A stretch of DNA of 64,000 bases from Suillus spraguei (Eukaryota > Basidiomycota > Agaricomycetes > Boletales > Suillaceae). Both the position numbers and the translations under genes were made by a program. The stretch lies in contig JABCPU010000212.1 of NCBI GenBank assembly GCA_016800925.1, forward strand, positions 52,913 to 116,912. The letters run 5' to 3'. Each line of letters starts with the position of its first letter. Position 1 is the first letter of the stretch. Under the pieces are notes generated by a model that was not told where the DNA came from, searched no databases, and was given only the letters and a program-made list of their open reading frames with translations. Shown here piece after piece: positions 10,483 to 21,500 of this stretch.

Positions 10483-12592
10483 CCAGGCGCTAAGGAACTT
10501 GAGTGGTGTCTGCGACGGTGTCTTCTTAGATAGATGATCTATAGATAAAGACCTATAAAACCAAATATCTCCACGGTCAGTGATTCAGACAAATACCAAT
10601 GACTGATAACATGGTTGTACGTGGGTGGCTGTTTAGTGTTCCCCAGGCTACGGTCAGCAAATGAGTCACTTCTGTGAGATCAGCAAACTCTTGGACAATG
10701 ACAAAGATTCTCGAAACAACTAAACTTCAAAGAAAAACACAGAAGTCAAACAAACTAAGAAACAAAAGTGACTGGCCGAATTACTCTCTCCAATGAAATG
10801 CAGGTGTTTTGCAACAATTGTGCTACTGCAATTTGTGGGAAGTTACAACAATCACCTTCTCAGACAAGCAGGTAGGATCCCTGGTCAAGACTAGTCACTA
10901 CTTCAGAGATCTTCTAGCTTACTATTGAACCTGCTGCCAAGGAACTCACTATGAGTATTAAGCAGATAACAGGAATGGACGTCCTTGGATTTCAATACCA
11001 AGTCCCCTTTCAATAACTAGAGTCTATCAGTCAGTGAAGACCTTAACTCAGTATCGCTACTCAGATGTGCGAGATCAAGTGTCACTGTCAACCTCTAAAG
11101 TCTCTCCCACTAAGCTACTCTGGCCTTAGATGGACTAAAGAGACAACACAAATATTAGAAACACGAGGACACTTAGCACCAACAAACTTTGAAAGAGAGA
11201 GAGAGACCAGTAATCAAAGAAAAAGAAGAAAAGAGAAAGATTCAAAAGAAACAGAAGCAAGGAAACAGACAACAGAGAAAGAAAAACAGAGAGGAAGATG
11301 ATGAAAGAAACTAGAATGAATTTGTCAAAGAAAAAAGATTTGTTGTCTTGCTAGTTGTCAGACACATTGAGCTCAGGGTCTTGCTAGTTGTTGAGCACAG
11401 TGAGCTCAAGGTAGTGCTATCTCACAGAGTAGACTTCCAATCTTACTGTTGTTGACAATGTTCTTGACAGTGTGCTGATAGTGCTGGTCACACTTCACTC
11501 TCAGTTATATTTCTGAGGGGGAGAAAAATCTCTGGTTTATTGACAAAAAGGTGGGTATTATATAGACAAAATGAATGGCTATGCTACTGTTTTCCCACAT
11601 TTTGTAGGGGTGCTGACCTACCCTATTTATTGAATATTGTCATAGTTGATTTGTAATATGCTCAAGGGTGTGAGAAAAAGTCATGTGGGACGTCAATGGC
11701 TATGCATAAATTTGAGATCAGGTGACTATTAGTGGCTATCCTAGGAGGAATATCAATTATGTAATATTTGAAGCATAGATTTGCACTTTTTTTGTAGATG
11801 CATAGAGGTGATGCAAGTGAATCATAATGTGTTTCATGAGTTTTTCTGCAGGGTAACTCTATGTAATTATTTTGCTGGGTCACCTGACATTTGTGGGAAT
11901 CTCATGAAGTAGTTTCTGTAGCTAAACATACATAAATACTCCCATGAAAAATGAATTAGAAATAATAAGCAAACTTTTACGAGCAACAAGAAACTTTTGA
12001 TTCTGCATCATGGATTGATTTCTGAATAGAGGAACACTAAGCTATTATAGTCCTGGTACTATTTGTCAGCTGCAGTAGTGTTTAGTCAGCCATGCACCAG
12101 ACCAGTTTGGTGTGTGTCAATGGGCACTCTATCAAGAGCAGTGGCCCGTGCGTATCAGTCTCCTAGTGTGGCATGCGCTAGTTGCGTTGGTCAGAGGTAG
12201 GCACTGTATGCTGTCTCACGACCTACGTCACAGAGACGAGGTTCTTGATGACGATCAAGACGTAGAAGTGATGAGCTTCTACAAAGTTTGAATAGAGACA
12301 ATAAGCTTATGAAAAGCTTATCGAAGGAAGTTCAGGGTCAAAGATCAAGTAGATTCAAGTTAAAGAAGTACAAAGGCTATCTGCACATATTTATACGTAA
12401 GATTGAAGCAGAGCACAAATATGTACATAAGTATCGCTGGATTAAGTATGAAGTTAGATAGCCAATAGGAAGACGCATGCTCACAGGTGAGTCAGAGGCA
12501 TATGAACCAATGAATGCACGCATGTGTAAAAGGGAGTCATAGGTGCAGAGCCGAAGGTATAAAGGGTACGAGCCAATGAGGTGACACACGAG
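10483..12592. other. About 2.1 kb insert-like segment splitting the Copia gag
   Basis: This stretch lies between the CCHC knuckle and the gag body and holds no recognisable coding sequence. The part at 11.2-11.3 kb is A/G-rich (gaaagagagagagaccag and similar). TATA-like words occur on both strands (tattatatagac near 11549; tataaatatgtgc read on the minus strand near 12390). The 12.2-12.6 kb part repeats gagtcataggt and agccaatga words, which resemble LTR promoter sequence. A nested non-autonomous LTR element is possible, but no LTR pair or target-site duplication could be proven. Confidence 0.5.
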
Positions 12593-13687
12593 TCATAGGT
12601 AAATGCAAAGGAAAAGATAAAAGGAAATACGACACCAGATGTAGTCCTTGAGCCAAAGAGTTGTTTGTGTGAACCAGAGGGTAGTGCATGTTGAAGCGCA
12701 GAAGGAGGCAATGAACGTGACAGAGGCGTCTGAGGCGTGAGAGGCACGAGGGGTGCAAGGAGTGCATGCGAGCACAAGGAGTATCAGAAGAGTGCGCGTT
12801 GATGGAGGCCTCGTCGGGACGAGAGTAGATGGCAATGCATAGGAGGAAAAATGATAGTAGGGGTGCAAGAAGGTGTTCTTGTAACAGCACGTAGGGCAGG
12901 TGGAGGACATGGCCTTGGTAGCCACAAGAACAACATCAGGTGAGCTCTTCGCAGACTCAGTGTCGATGAGCTGCTGCTCAACATCAAGATGAGACCGGAT
13001 GTGTGAAGGACCATAAGCTTTAGTAGATGCACTGATAGTGATTGTGTCAGCGACATGGTTGCAGATGTGGGGAAGTTCATCAGACATGGTGTTGAGCATT
13101 ATGATTACTAAAAAATCATCCTTGGCAGGAAGGCTGATTGTGTAGATCCGACGAACAAGTGCACTGAGCTGGGTACTAATGCCAGCTAGACGCTCATGGC
13201 GGCGATAGCAAAGAGACAGTGCTTGTTGGATGAGGAGAATCTGAGCAATGGGTCCTACCTGCTCGTGGCAAGACTTCAGCGCCTCCCAAGCAGTGTGCAC
13301 ATTAGAGTGACCGCGTAAAAATTCCTGTTCCTCAACACTCAAATGAGTTCGGAGGGCTGCAATGATACAGAGATTATTAAGGTCAAAAAGACTGGCCCCA
13401 GTTGGATCGAGGATGGGGTTGGGACAAGTAGTAATATCTAGGATATATGCGCCTCCGTGTTTCAGCAAAAGGTAATTTTGCATCTTATCAGACCAGATGC
13501 TCCAATTGTTCTTGCTCCGATCAAGCACTTTGATCTTTTCCAGATCTGTCTGGCTCAAGGTGACGGCAGATATGGCGGCTTGTACATTTGTAGTACTAGA
13601 AGTATTTGGCACGTTGCTGGCACTCTTAGTGCCTGAACTATGGGAGCTAGTATGTGGGCCTGGTTTTGGATTCACAGTTGGCGCCAT
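12593..13687 (-). pseudogene. Copia gag (UBN2/retrotran_gag type)
   Basis: The likely start is the ATG at 13687 (MAPTVNPKPGPHTSSHS); the frame is open further upstream to about 13924 but that part looks like leader. The body has the usual Copia gag pattern: KVLDRSKNNWSIWSDKMQNY near the start, DLNNLCIIAALRTHLS, AWEALKSCHEQVGP, then a C-terminal CPTC pair (STCPTCCYKN). After about 12890 the translation becomes compositionally odd and no longer looks like gag, so the original frame probably ended or was interrupted there. Confidence 0.82.
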
Positions 13688-13924
13688 GATGGTGGTAAGG
13701 AGAGAAGGTGAGTGAAGAGGGAGAGATCGCCGAGCCCCTTGATTATAAGGTGGGCAACAGTCTGAGCTCCGTAGGTCTTCTCTCCCAAAGAGGGATAGAT
13801 TGGCTTCGTTTGAATGTGTCGATCTGACTGACATGGTTTGTCTTATGCCGGCGGCGTGATGATTTCTCCGAATTGATTTAAGTTTAAGCTTGGCGGGTTC
13901 TGTTGTGCCTAGTGAGGTTTCCAC

Positions 13925-14164
13925 GTTCTCGTTTTATGAGAGCGCAGGGCTCATAACCTATAAGGACTAGACACAGTTAGAGGCCTCAGTCATAGTGGAA
14001 CGGACTAAGATTAATGTACCTAGACACAGTTAGAGACTACATAAGGTCATAAGTGTCTTGGTAGGATAAGAAACAGATAATGGAACTCACCCTCAGTTGT
14101 AGTGGAACGGACTGAGGGAGAGAAATAGATGGGGCGGACATCATATAGGTAGTTTGAATGCCTA
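13925..14164. other. Possible LTR or leader remnant with internal duplication
   Basis: Two words are each present twice within about 130 bp: ctagacacagttagag (near 13967 and 14020) and agtggaacggactaag / agtggaacggactgag (near 13995 and 14102). The segment lies directly upstream of the minus-strand gag, where a 5' LTR would be expected. No second LTR copy was found in the window. Confidence 0.4.
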
Positions 14165-14443
14165 TTATTCAACTCTGTCGTGCATGCCGCTGTCACGTCG
14201 AATGCTATGCATCAACAGTTTTTTAGAAGGTCCGGCTGTTACAGGAGTTACAGGTTGTGGAACAGAGGGACTCGGAGGAAATGAAAGCAGATCTAAAAGT
14301 CTTCCGGATTTGTGTTTGAAGTAAGTGTTTCGGTGTACTTGCTTGGGCTTGCCCACATTCTTGAGAAGGCAAGAAGGGCAATCGCAGACATATATGTTGG
14401 TGCCGTCTTCGAGTCTGTGTATACCAGCTTGGTAGCAATGCAT
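14165..14443 (-). pseudogene. Fragment resembling the N-terminus of a basidiomycete DDE-transposon protein
   Basis: A 92-residue frame has a Cys-pair segment (YVCDCPSCLLKNVGKPKQV) followed by HRNTYFKHKSG. Such a CxC-x(n)-H pattern at the N-terminus is typical of large fungal transposase-related proteins (Plavaka/KDZ-like groups), from family knowledge only. The rest of such a protein is absent. The frame ends in a Pro/Ser-rich tail, so it is taken as a fragment. It could also be an unrelated small zinc-binding protein. Confidence 0.4.
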
Positions 14444-14999
14444 TTTGCAAAGTTAAGAGTATCTGATCAGTGATCTGATCTATGCATTTCACTCAATTTG
14501 CAAAGTTTCATTAGCAAATTTTCATGAAAATTTGTAAACGTGCAAAGTGAACTTCGCAATTTTAAAAAGTTTGCACTTTGCATCTTTTTTTTTTTTTTGT
14601 TTTTGCATTTTTGATATCTCGATTCTTTTAGATACGTATATGTTTATTTATTTATTTCGATCTCTATTTACACATATCTACCTTATTCTTGTCGATTTTC
14701 ACTGGGTTTCAAGGGCCGCTGTGACATTCAGGCAGTGCTGCCTGGCCAATGCCGTATAAATGTGATGCCGATTGTAAATGAGGATATCTGGGATGGCTTG
14801 ATTATGTGATTTCCTGTGAGTCACTTCTGCCCTGTTGACATCTGCACTGCACTGCACCGTGTGCACTGGATGCCACGCAGCATGCTGTAATTCCTTCACT
14901 TATACTTTACAGGGTAGTACTACCGCAGTGCTCTGTGACCTCCAGCACGCATCTTACTCTGTAGTGTTTGGATCCACCCCTCATCGTTCAGCCATCATT
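14444..14999. other. AT-rich intergenic region upstream of the TPR-CHAT gene
   Basis: No gene was seen. It includes a run of T (about 14586-14600) and pyrimidine-rich sequence, then the presumed promoter and 5' leader of the plus-strand gene that begins at 15000. No clear TATA box was found close to that start. Confidence 0.5.
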
Positions 15000-17900
15000 A
15001 TGGCCCATCGTCGACCTATCCAAACCTTCAAGTCTTCGAGCTCATCAGATTCAGATTCAGATTCAGATTCAGATTCAGACTTTTCTTCAGCGTCATCACA
15101 TAAAACTTCTCCAGTAGAGAAATCCGCTCCTAGTATCGAGCCCTTCAAGTTGAAAGGCAGAAAACGTCAATGTAAGTCGTTAGGCAATGATAACGACTTC
15201 AAGAGGAAGAGTTCAAAACGTGCACGATTGTGAGTCTCTGTGTTGTCTAGCACATGTATGAAGTTAATCTTGTGTTTTCAGGGGGGGAAAAGACAAGTAA
15301 GTACGTGAAACACTAATCATCCAAATATCTGACAAGATTTACAGTTCGGCTTTGATTCCAATTGACATATCTGCTCTGCATCCTGCTGGGAGCATTGATG
15401 CGGATGATCTTGGGCAGGATCAACCCGCTGCATCCATGCATCTGTTATCGCCGGATCAACTTACTGATCGAGTAGAGAAATGCTTGCAGAGAGATGAACC
15501 CCATGTCTTAGATGAAGTGATATCCCTTCATTATGATGCACTAGGGTACTACAGCACCGGGGATGATTGCCGAGGGCAATTGCTAGATAATCTGGGTGTA
15601 ATGCTGGAAACTCGTTTCGAGCATCAAGGCAATGACGAAGACTTGGACCAGGCTATAGCATTTCAGAGGGAAGCACTGGCTTCACACCCGGTTGGTCACA
15701 TAGATCGATCCAAGTCATTAAATAACCTTGCAATTCAACTCTCCACCCGCTTTAACCATCGAGGCAATGATGAAGACTTGGATCAGGCTATTGTACTTCA
15801 CGGGGAAGCGCTTGCTTTACACCCAGCTGGTCACATAGATCGGTCCATGTCATTAAATAACCTTGCGAATCAACTTTCCATACGCTTTCACCACCGAGGC
15901 AATGATGAAGACTTGGATCAGGCTATCACACTTCAGACGGAAGCGCTGGCTTTGTGCCCAGTTGGTCATATAGATCGTTCCATGTCATTAAATAACCTCG
16001 CAACTCAACTCTCCTCTCGGTTTGACCACCGAGGTAATGATGAAGACCTGGATCAGGCTATCGCACTCGACAGGGAAGCACTAGCTTTGTGCCCGCTCGA
16101 TCACGCAGATCGTTCCACGTCATTAAATAACCTCGCAAATCAACTCTTCACCCGCTTTGAGCACCGAGGCGACTACGAGGACTTGGATCAAGCTATCGCA
16201 CTTCACAGGGAAGCGCTAGCTTTGTGCCTGGTCGGTCACGCAGATCGGTCCTTGTCATTAAGTGGCCTTGCGATTCAACTCTACGCCCGCTTTGAGCATC
16301 GAGGTAGCAATGAAGACTTGGAACAGGCTATTGCACTTCAGATAGAAGCATTGGCTTTGCGCCCGGTTGGTCACACAGATCGGTCCATGTCATTAAGTAA
16401 TCTTGCGGTTCCACTCTCCACTCGCTTTGAGCATCAAGGCAACTATGAAGACTTGGATCAGGCTATCACACTTCACAGGGAAGCGCTGGCTTTGCGCCCG
16501 GTCGGTCATGCAGATCGGTCTTCATCATTGAATAACCTTGCAGTTGCACTCTCTACCCGCTTTGATCACCGAGGCAACAACGAAGACTTAGATCAGGTCA
16601 TCATACTTCACAGGGAAGCGCTGGCTTTGTGCCCAGTCGGTCATGTAGATCGGTCCATATCATTAAATAACCTCGCGAATGAACTCTCCATTCGCTTTGA
16701 CCACCAAAGCAATGTTGAAGACTTGGATCAAGCTATCGCACATCAGACAGAAGCACTGGCTTTGTGCCCAGTCGGTCACATAGATCGTTCCATGTCATTA
16801 AGTAACCTCGCGAATCAACTCTCCACCCGCTTTCATCATCAAGGAAGCAATGAAGACCTGGATCAGGCCATCACACTGCAGACAGAAGCACTGGCTTTGC
16901 ACCTGGTTGGTCACACACATCGACCTTCATCATTAAGTAACCTTGCGGTTAAACTCTCCACCCGCTTTGAGCACCGAGGTAACTATGAAGACTTGGATCA
17001 GGCTATCGCACTCCATAGGGAAGCGCTGGCTTTGTACTCAGTCGGTGACCCAGATTGGTTCACATCATTGCATAACTTTGCGGGTGAACTTTCCACCCGC
17101 TTTGAGCACCGAGGTAGTAATGAAGACTTAGATCAGGCTATCGCACTTGGCAGGGAAGCACTGGCTTTGTGCCCAGTCGGTCACACAGACCGATCCTCAT
17201 CATTAAATAACCTTGCAAATCAACTCTCCACCCGCTTTAACCATCGAGGCAATGACGAAGATTTGGATCAGGCCATTGTACTTCACAGGGAAGCACTTGC
17301 TTTGTGCCCAGTTGGTCACACAGATCGGTCTAGGTCGTTAAGCAACCTTGCGATTCAACTCTTCAGCCGCTTTCACCACCGAGGCAATGACGAAGACTTG
17401 GATCAAGGCATCGCACTTCAGACGGAAGCGCTGGCTTTGTGTCCAGGCGGTCACGCAGATCGTTCCAAGTCATTAAATAGTCTTTCAAGTCAACTCTATA
17501 CTCGCTTTGGGCGTCGAGGCAACGACGAAGACTTAGATCAGGCTATTGCACTTCTCAGGGAGGCACTGGCTTTGTGCCCGGTCGGTCACACAGATCGATC
17601 TTCATCATTAAATAACCTTGCAATTACACTCTCCACCCGCTTTGAGCACCGAGGCAACTACGAAGACTTAGATCAGGCTATTGCACTTCACAGGGATGCA
17701 CTAGCTTTGAACCCGGTTGGTCACATAGATCGGTCTTCGTCAATAAGTAACCTTGCGACTAAGCTCTACACCCGCTTTAACCACCAAAGCAATGATGAAG
17801 ACTTGGACCAGGCTATCGCACTTCAGACGGAAGCGCTGGCTTTATGCCCAGTTGGTCACATGGATCGTTCCATGTCATTATATAACCTCGCGATTCAAGT

Positions 17901-19831
17901 CTCCTCTCGTTTTTACCACCGAGGTAATGACAAAGACTTAGACCAGGCTATCGCACTTGACAGGGAAGCGCTAGCTTTGCGCCCGGTCGGTCACTCAGAA
18001 CGATTCGATTCATTAAATAATCTTGCACTTCGACTCACCTCCCGCTTTGATCAACGAGGCAATAGAGAAGACTTCGACGAATCACTAGAGAACCTACGCT
18101 GTGCATTGACCCTATCGACACAACATGATCCTCGCCAATTAAATGTCCAGGCTTCGCTCGCTATCACCTATATATCATTCCATCATTCAGGGCTTGGCGG
18201 CACCGGCGTGGGCGAAGATAACAACAGTCTAAATACTGCCATGCATCATCTCAAGGCAGCTGCAAATGTTGTGTCTGCAGGTTTGCTGCGTCGCCTGCGA
18301 GCAAGTCTGAGCTGGGTTCGTCATGCTCATCAACATTCACATGGTACTGAGCTGGAGGCTCATGCGACTTCCATACAACTTCTGGACGCTTACATGTCCA
18401 CGACAGCTTCAGTATCATCTCGTCACAATATCATGAAGGACTTCCCAAATACACTTTCCGTAGATGCTGCATCATGTGCTCTTCGTAGTGGTGACGTGTG
18501 TCGTGCTGTTGAGTTGCTGGAACAGGGCAGGACTATCATCTGGACCCAGATGACACGACTCCGCACGCCTCTTGATAGCCTCCACACACACGGTGATCAC
18601 GCAGTGGCCTTAATGAAGCAATTCAGAGATCTCAGCTCCCTCCTTGAAAAACCTCCTGCGAACTACCCAGAAGTAACCCCAAGAGTCGATGTAGAAGCAG
18701 AAGAAACCTGGTACAGACGTTTAGTGAAAGACTGGAATAGAGCTGTAGAAGAGATTCGGAATATCGAGGGATTGTCTCGCTTCCTCCTTCCCCCTTTATT
18801 CTCTGATCTCCAAGATGCAGCTCGTGATGGCCCTATCATCGTGCTCATCGCAAGCAAATTGTCTTGTGATGCCATTATTATCCCACACAAGCAACCTCCG
18901 ACTAGCATTCAACTCCCTACCAGTCTTGAGAAACTCCAGACATTGGTGGTCAAACTCCAGCGCACAAGTGAAACAACGATGAGAAAAGCCTTGATGGAGT
19001 TGTGGGACGACGTCGTCTGCCTGGTGGTCGAAGAGCTTGGTAAATTTGCACAACGAGGTTCTCGAATATGGTGGTGCCCGACGTCTGTCTTCAATTTTCT
19101 TGCCGTTGCACGCTGCTGGCGAATACAGGAAACATGGGCAGCTCCTTTCGCAACTCTACATCTCTTCATACACGCCATCGCTTACTGCGCTAATAAAGGC
19201 CCGCAAACATGACAAGTCCTTGTCAGTATCCTTTGCTGCCATTGGTCAGAATCGCCCACCCGATGCCTCATTCACTTTGGATTGTGTGGAGCCTGAGCTT
19301 GAATTAGTGCGAAGTCTTTTACCCCCTCCCCCAACTGTTTCCTTCACCAAGATAACGAGCGTCGATGCAACGAAATCGAGGGCACTGCGCGCGCTGCAAG
19401 ATAATACTTGGCTCCATTTTTCGTGTCACGGGACACAGAAATATGAAGACCCCTTCAATTCAGCCTTTCTCATGCGCGACCAACCACTTTCACTTCTCGA
19501 TATCACACAAACTGACCTGTCTCGGCATGAATTTGCATTTCTCTCTGCCTGTGAAACCGCAGTCGGTGACTCGGGTACTCCCGACGAAGTGATACACCTG
19601 GCGGCTGGTCTACAATTTTCTGGGGTGAAGAGTGTTATCGGGACGTTATGGAAGGTCAACGATGATACCGTGCAGCGCTTAGTCGAGGCATTCTACAAAA
19701 ATCTTTGTGGGGATGGTAAAATGAATCCTAAACGAGCTGCCCGAGCGCTGCACCGAGCTGTGCAGTCGTTGGCTTGTGACAAGGACATGCCCTTGGACCA
19801 GCGCATAGTGTTCGTGCATATTGGCATATGA
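15000..19831 (+). CDS. TPR-repeat CHAT-domain protein (caspase-like), with a frameshift
   Basis: Exon 1 (15000-15229) encodes MAHRRPIQTFKSSSSSDSDS and a basic tail. A 15-nt exon (15282-15296) follows between GT..AG introns, and exon 3 starts at 15345; phases agree across both joins. Residues from about 190 carry 18 tandem 45-residue TPR-like repeats (consensus EDLDQAIALHREALALCPVG, then HxDRSxSLNNLAxQLSTRF) and a degenerate nineteenth (EDFDESLENLRCALTLS). The C-terminus is a CHAT domain: RIWWCPTSVF, PLHAAGEY, LYISSYTPSLTALI, the catalytic His in WLHFSCHG, the catalytic Cys in FLSACETAVGD, and the usual end QRIVFVHIGI. At about 19100 the frame changes by one base between SVFNFL and PLHAAG, so the CHAT catalytic part is read in the next frame. 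This is either a true inactivating mutation or a base-call error. CHAT-TPR proteins are abundant in mushroom genomes and are thought to be proteases in defence or cell-death-like roles. The substrate here is unknown. Confidence 0.87.
15040..15082 (+). repeat. GATTCA hexanucleotide run coding (Ser-Asp)n
   Basis: About six copies of cagattcagattcagattc lie in exon 1 of the TPR-CHAT gene and encode alternating Ser and Asp after a run of serines. Such a run is prone to slippage, and its copy number probably varies between strains. The acidic Ser-Asp run precedes a basic segment (KLKGRKRQ, KRKSSKRARL). Confidence 0.85.
15637..18075 (+). repeat. 18 tandem 135-bp coding repeats (TPR array)
   Basis: The landmark gaagacttgga(t/c)caggc recurs every 135 bp from about 15637 to 17940, followed by a diverged last copy (gaagacttcgacgaatc). 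Most copies are highly alike at DNA level. Variation clusters in two places: the residues after DLDQAI (ALHREAL, TLQTEAL, ALDREAL) and the residues after DRS. Copies fall into HRE-type, QTE-type and DRE-type subfamilies that do not simply alternate, which suggests duplication and conversion of multi-unit blocks. Confidence 0.93.
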
Positions 19832-20396
19832 CAAATTCCGTGCGTCCTCCCATCTTGCTGATTGAAGCATCCTTGAGACAGACGACTTCATGTATAGCAT
19901 CCGGTCATGACTACTTGCCAGAATATTACATAATTTGAAACTGTATAACTGCACAGTACACCTGATTTTGACTTCAATTTATATTTTCCAGTTTGTTGCC
20001 TCGGAGCCGGACGTGATCGATCCTGGGACATTGATTTGTGGGTAAGAATGATGTTGTACTGGCATAACACCTCATGTAGCAAGACATGATTTGCGATAGA
20101 CGTGATAGTCGTCTGAATTGTGTAAGGGTGTTGAATGCATCATGCAGCACCAAAAGTATGAAGAGCTTGGTCCTCATGAGATAGACGGACCACACCAATG
20201 AATGTCGTTCGCTCTCCTTTCTGAATAGATACTAGAAGCGTTGACACAGATAATTGGACAAAACGTCGAGCCAAGGCCTGGAGAATAACAGTGTCGATTG
20301 TTTGTTATCGGAGACTGATTATTATTCTATCATAGGCGTGACGGCCGAGTGATGCGCTACGAATCGGCGTGTCGTCCAAGACTTCGGCCATTCACA
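19832..20396. other. Intergenic region after the TPR-CHAT gene
   Basis: No gene was recognised. Short open frames on the minus strand (19.7-20.2 kb) carry no known motif. Confidence 0.5.
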
Positions 20397-21045
20397 ATGA
20401 GCGGGATCTTCATCCACAAACACCGAGGTCAACCGTTCGAGTGTAAGTAGTTAAGACTGTCATCTCTTAACAGTTACGCCAAAAGGCAGTGATAATCAAA
20501 GCTCACGCTTAATTACCGCAGACAGGATTATGAGAACTCAGGTAAGCCAACGGGCTTACATCGAGCTTGGTATGTGAGCTCACGATACCATCTTTGATAG
20601 GCGTTAATGTCGCTCCCGAGTTTTTAACACGGGAGTTTTTGACAAGCTTTTAACAGTCCGCACCAATTATTCCAAACAAATTTGAAAATATCTCATCCAC
20701 TCCTTTCCAGCCAGAGAATGTCGAGTTACTGACATTTACATTTATCGCTGGAGTCGCCAGGTTTCAGTCGATCAACTCGCAGGGACTTACGAGTAGCACA
20801 ATTGGAGATACCTTGCACTCCATCTATTTCTCGACCACTACTAGACGCGTCAGCAACAATCTCAATGATACAGATGTTTACCTCAAGCTCGTCAGTTGCA
20901 CGTCATACAATCTTGATCTACCTCTGCTGACTTTCTTAGGAGGATTACTAGAGCGGTGTTATTGAGTTTTTCTGCTACGGCAAGGATGTTGGTCCGTTCA
21001 ATACAGTCCAATTTTACAGTTCCTTCGCTCCGGGTTCATGGCCAC
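20397..21045 (+). pseudogene. Unidentified spliced gene relic
   Basis: An ATG at 20397 opens MSGIFIHKHRGQPFE and meets a good donor (gtaagt) at 20443. A plausible short exon follows at 20522-20541. A longer exon begins after tttccag near 20711 (PENVELLTFTFIAGVARFQS ... NDTDVYLKL) and ends at a gtcagt donor. The next segment reads SGVIEFFCYGKDVGPFNTVQ, then FYSSFAPGSWPQ before another gta donor, but TAG interrupts its first codons (near 20950). The mix of good splice signals and protein-like exons with a stop suggests a decayed or mis-sequenced gene. I do not recognise the family. Confidence 0.4.
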
Positions 21046-21500
21046 AGGTAGCTTCCCCGATAATGAAACACCTCTGCCGGGCCTTCATCAATTGCTCATC
21101 AATACATTCAAAAGCCACTGCATCCCCCGCATAAACTTTGCGTTCCATCCAAAGTTTCCGAACAGTAAATCGAAGACAGTTTCCTTTGCGACCCGTGTTT
21201 GCAACTACATTGAATGGCCGTCCATGTCAAGGATTAACGCTACGTAGCACGAATCGTGCTCGACCTTCGAACGGATGCAGTCCTTTGACTCACAGTCAAT
21301 TGTGCACAGCATTTCCGACAATGAGAACGGGAAGAGACATGGTGTGGCTATTTGCAGAGGCGAATGAAGAACAAGAACAAAACTGAATTTCCCGAGTTGC
21401 TACTGTAAACACAGTATATCGTCGAAGAGAGATCGACAGTGCGTCTTTGCATATGTTAGATATAGATAAATCTCGCTCATCTACGTGCTCCCAGATAATA
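21046..21500. other. Region 3' of the permease gene
   Basis: No convincing gene. It holds the presumed 3' untranslated part of the minus-strand permease, plus short frames with no recognisable motif. Confidence 0.45.

Larger units (their letters stand above)
8004..13924 (-). mobile_element. Ty1/Copia LTR retrotransposon relic, interrupted and truncated
   Basis: On the minus strand, reading from 13.7 kb down, the order is gag, CCHC zinc knuckle, aspartic protease, GAG-pre-integrase/integrase, then the first part of reverse transcriptase. This is the Copia order (integrase before RT). The element is broken: about 2.1 kb of unrelated sequence separates gag from the CCHC knuckle, stop codons and frame changes separate the pol parts, and RT ends abruptly at about 8004 with RNase H missing. 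No matching LTR pair was found. Confidence is high for the family and low for the outer borders. Confidence 0.88.

Noticed and set aside
18663..19178. Minus-strand frames of 81-89 codons opposite the CHAT gene
   Set aside because: They are antisense shadows of a well-supported coding region.
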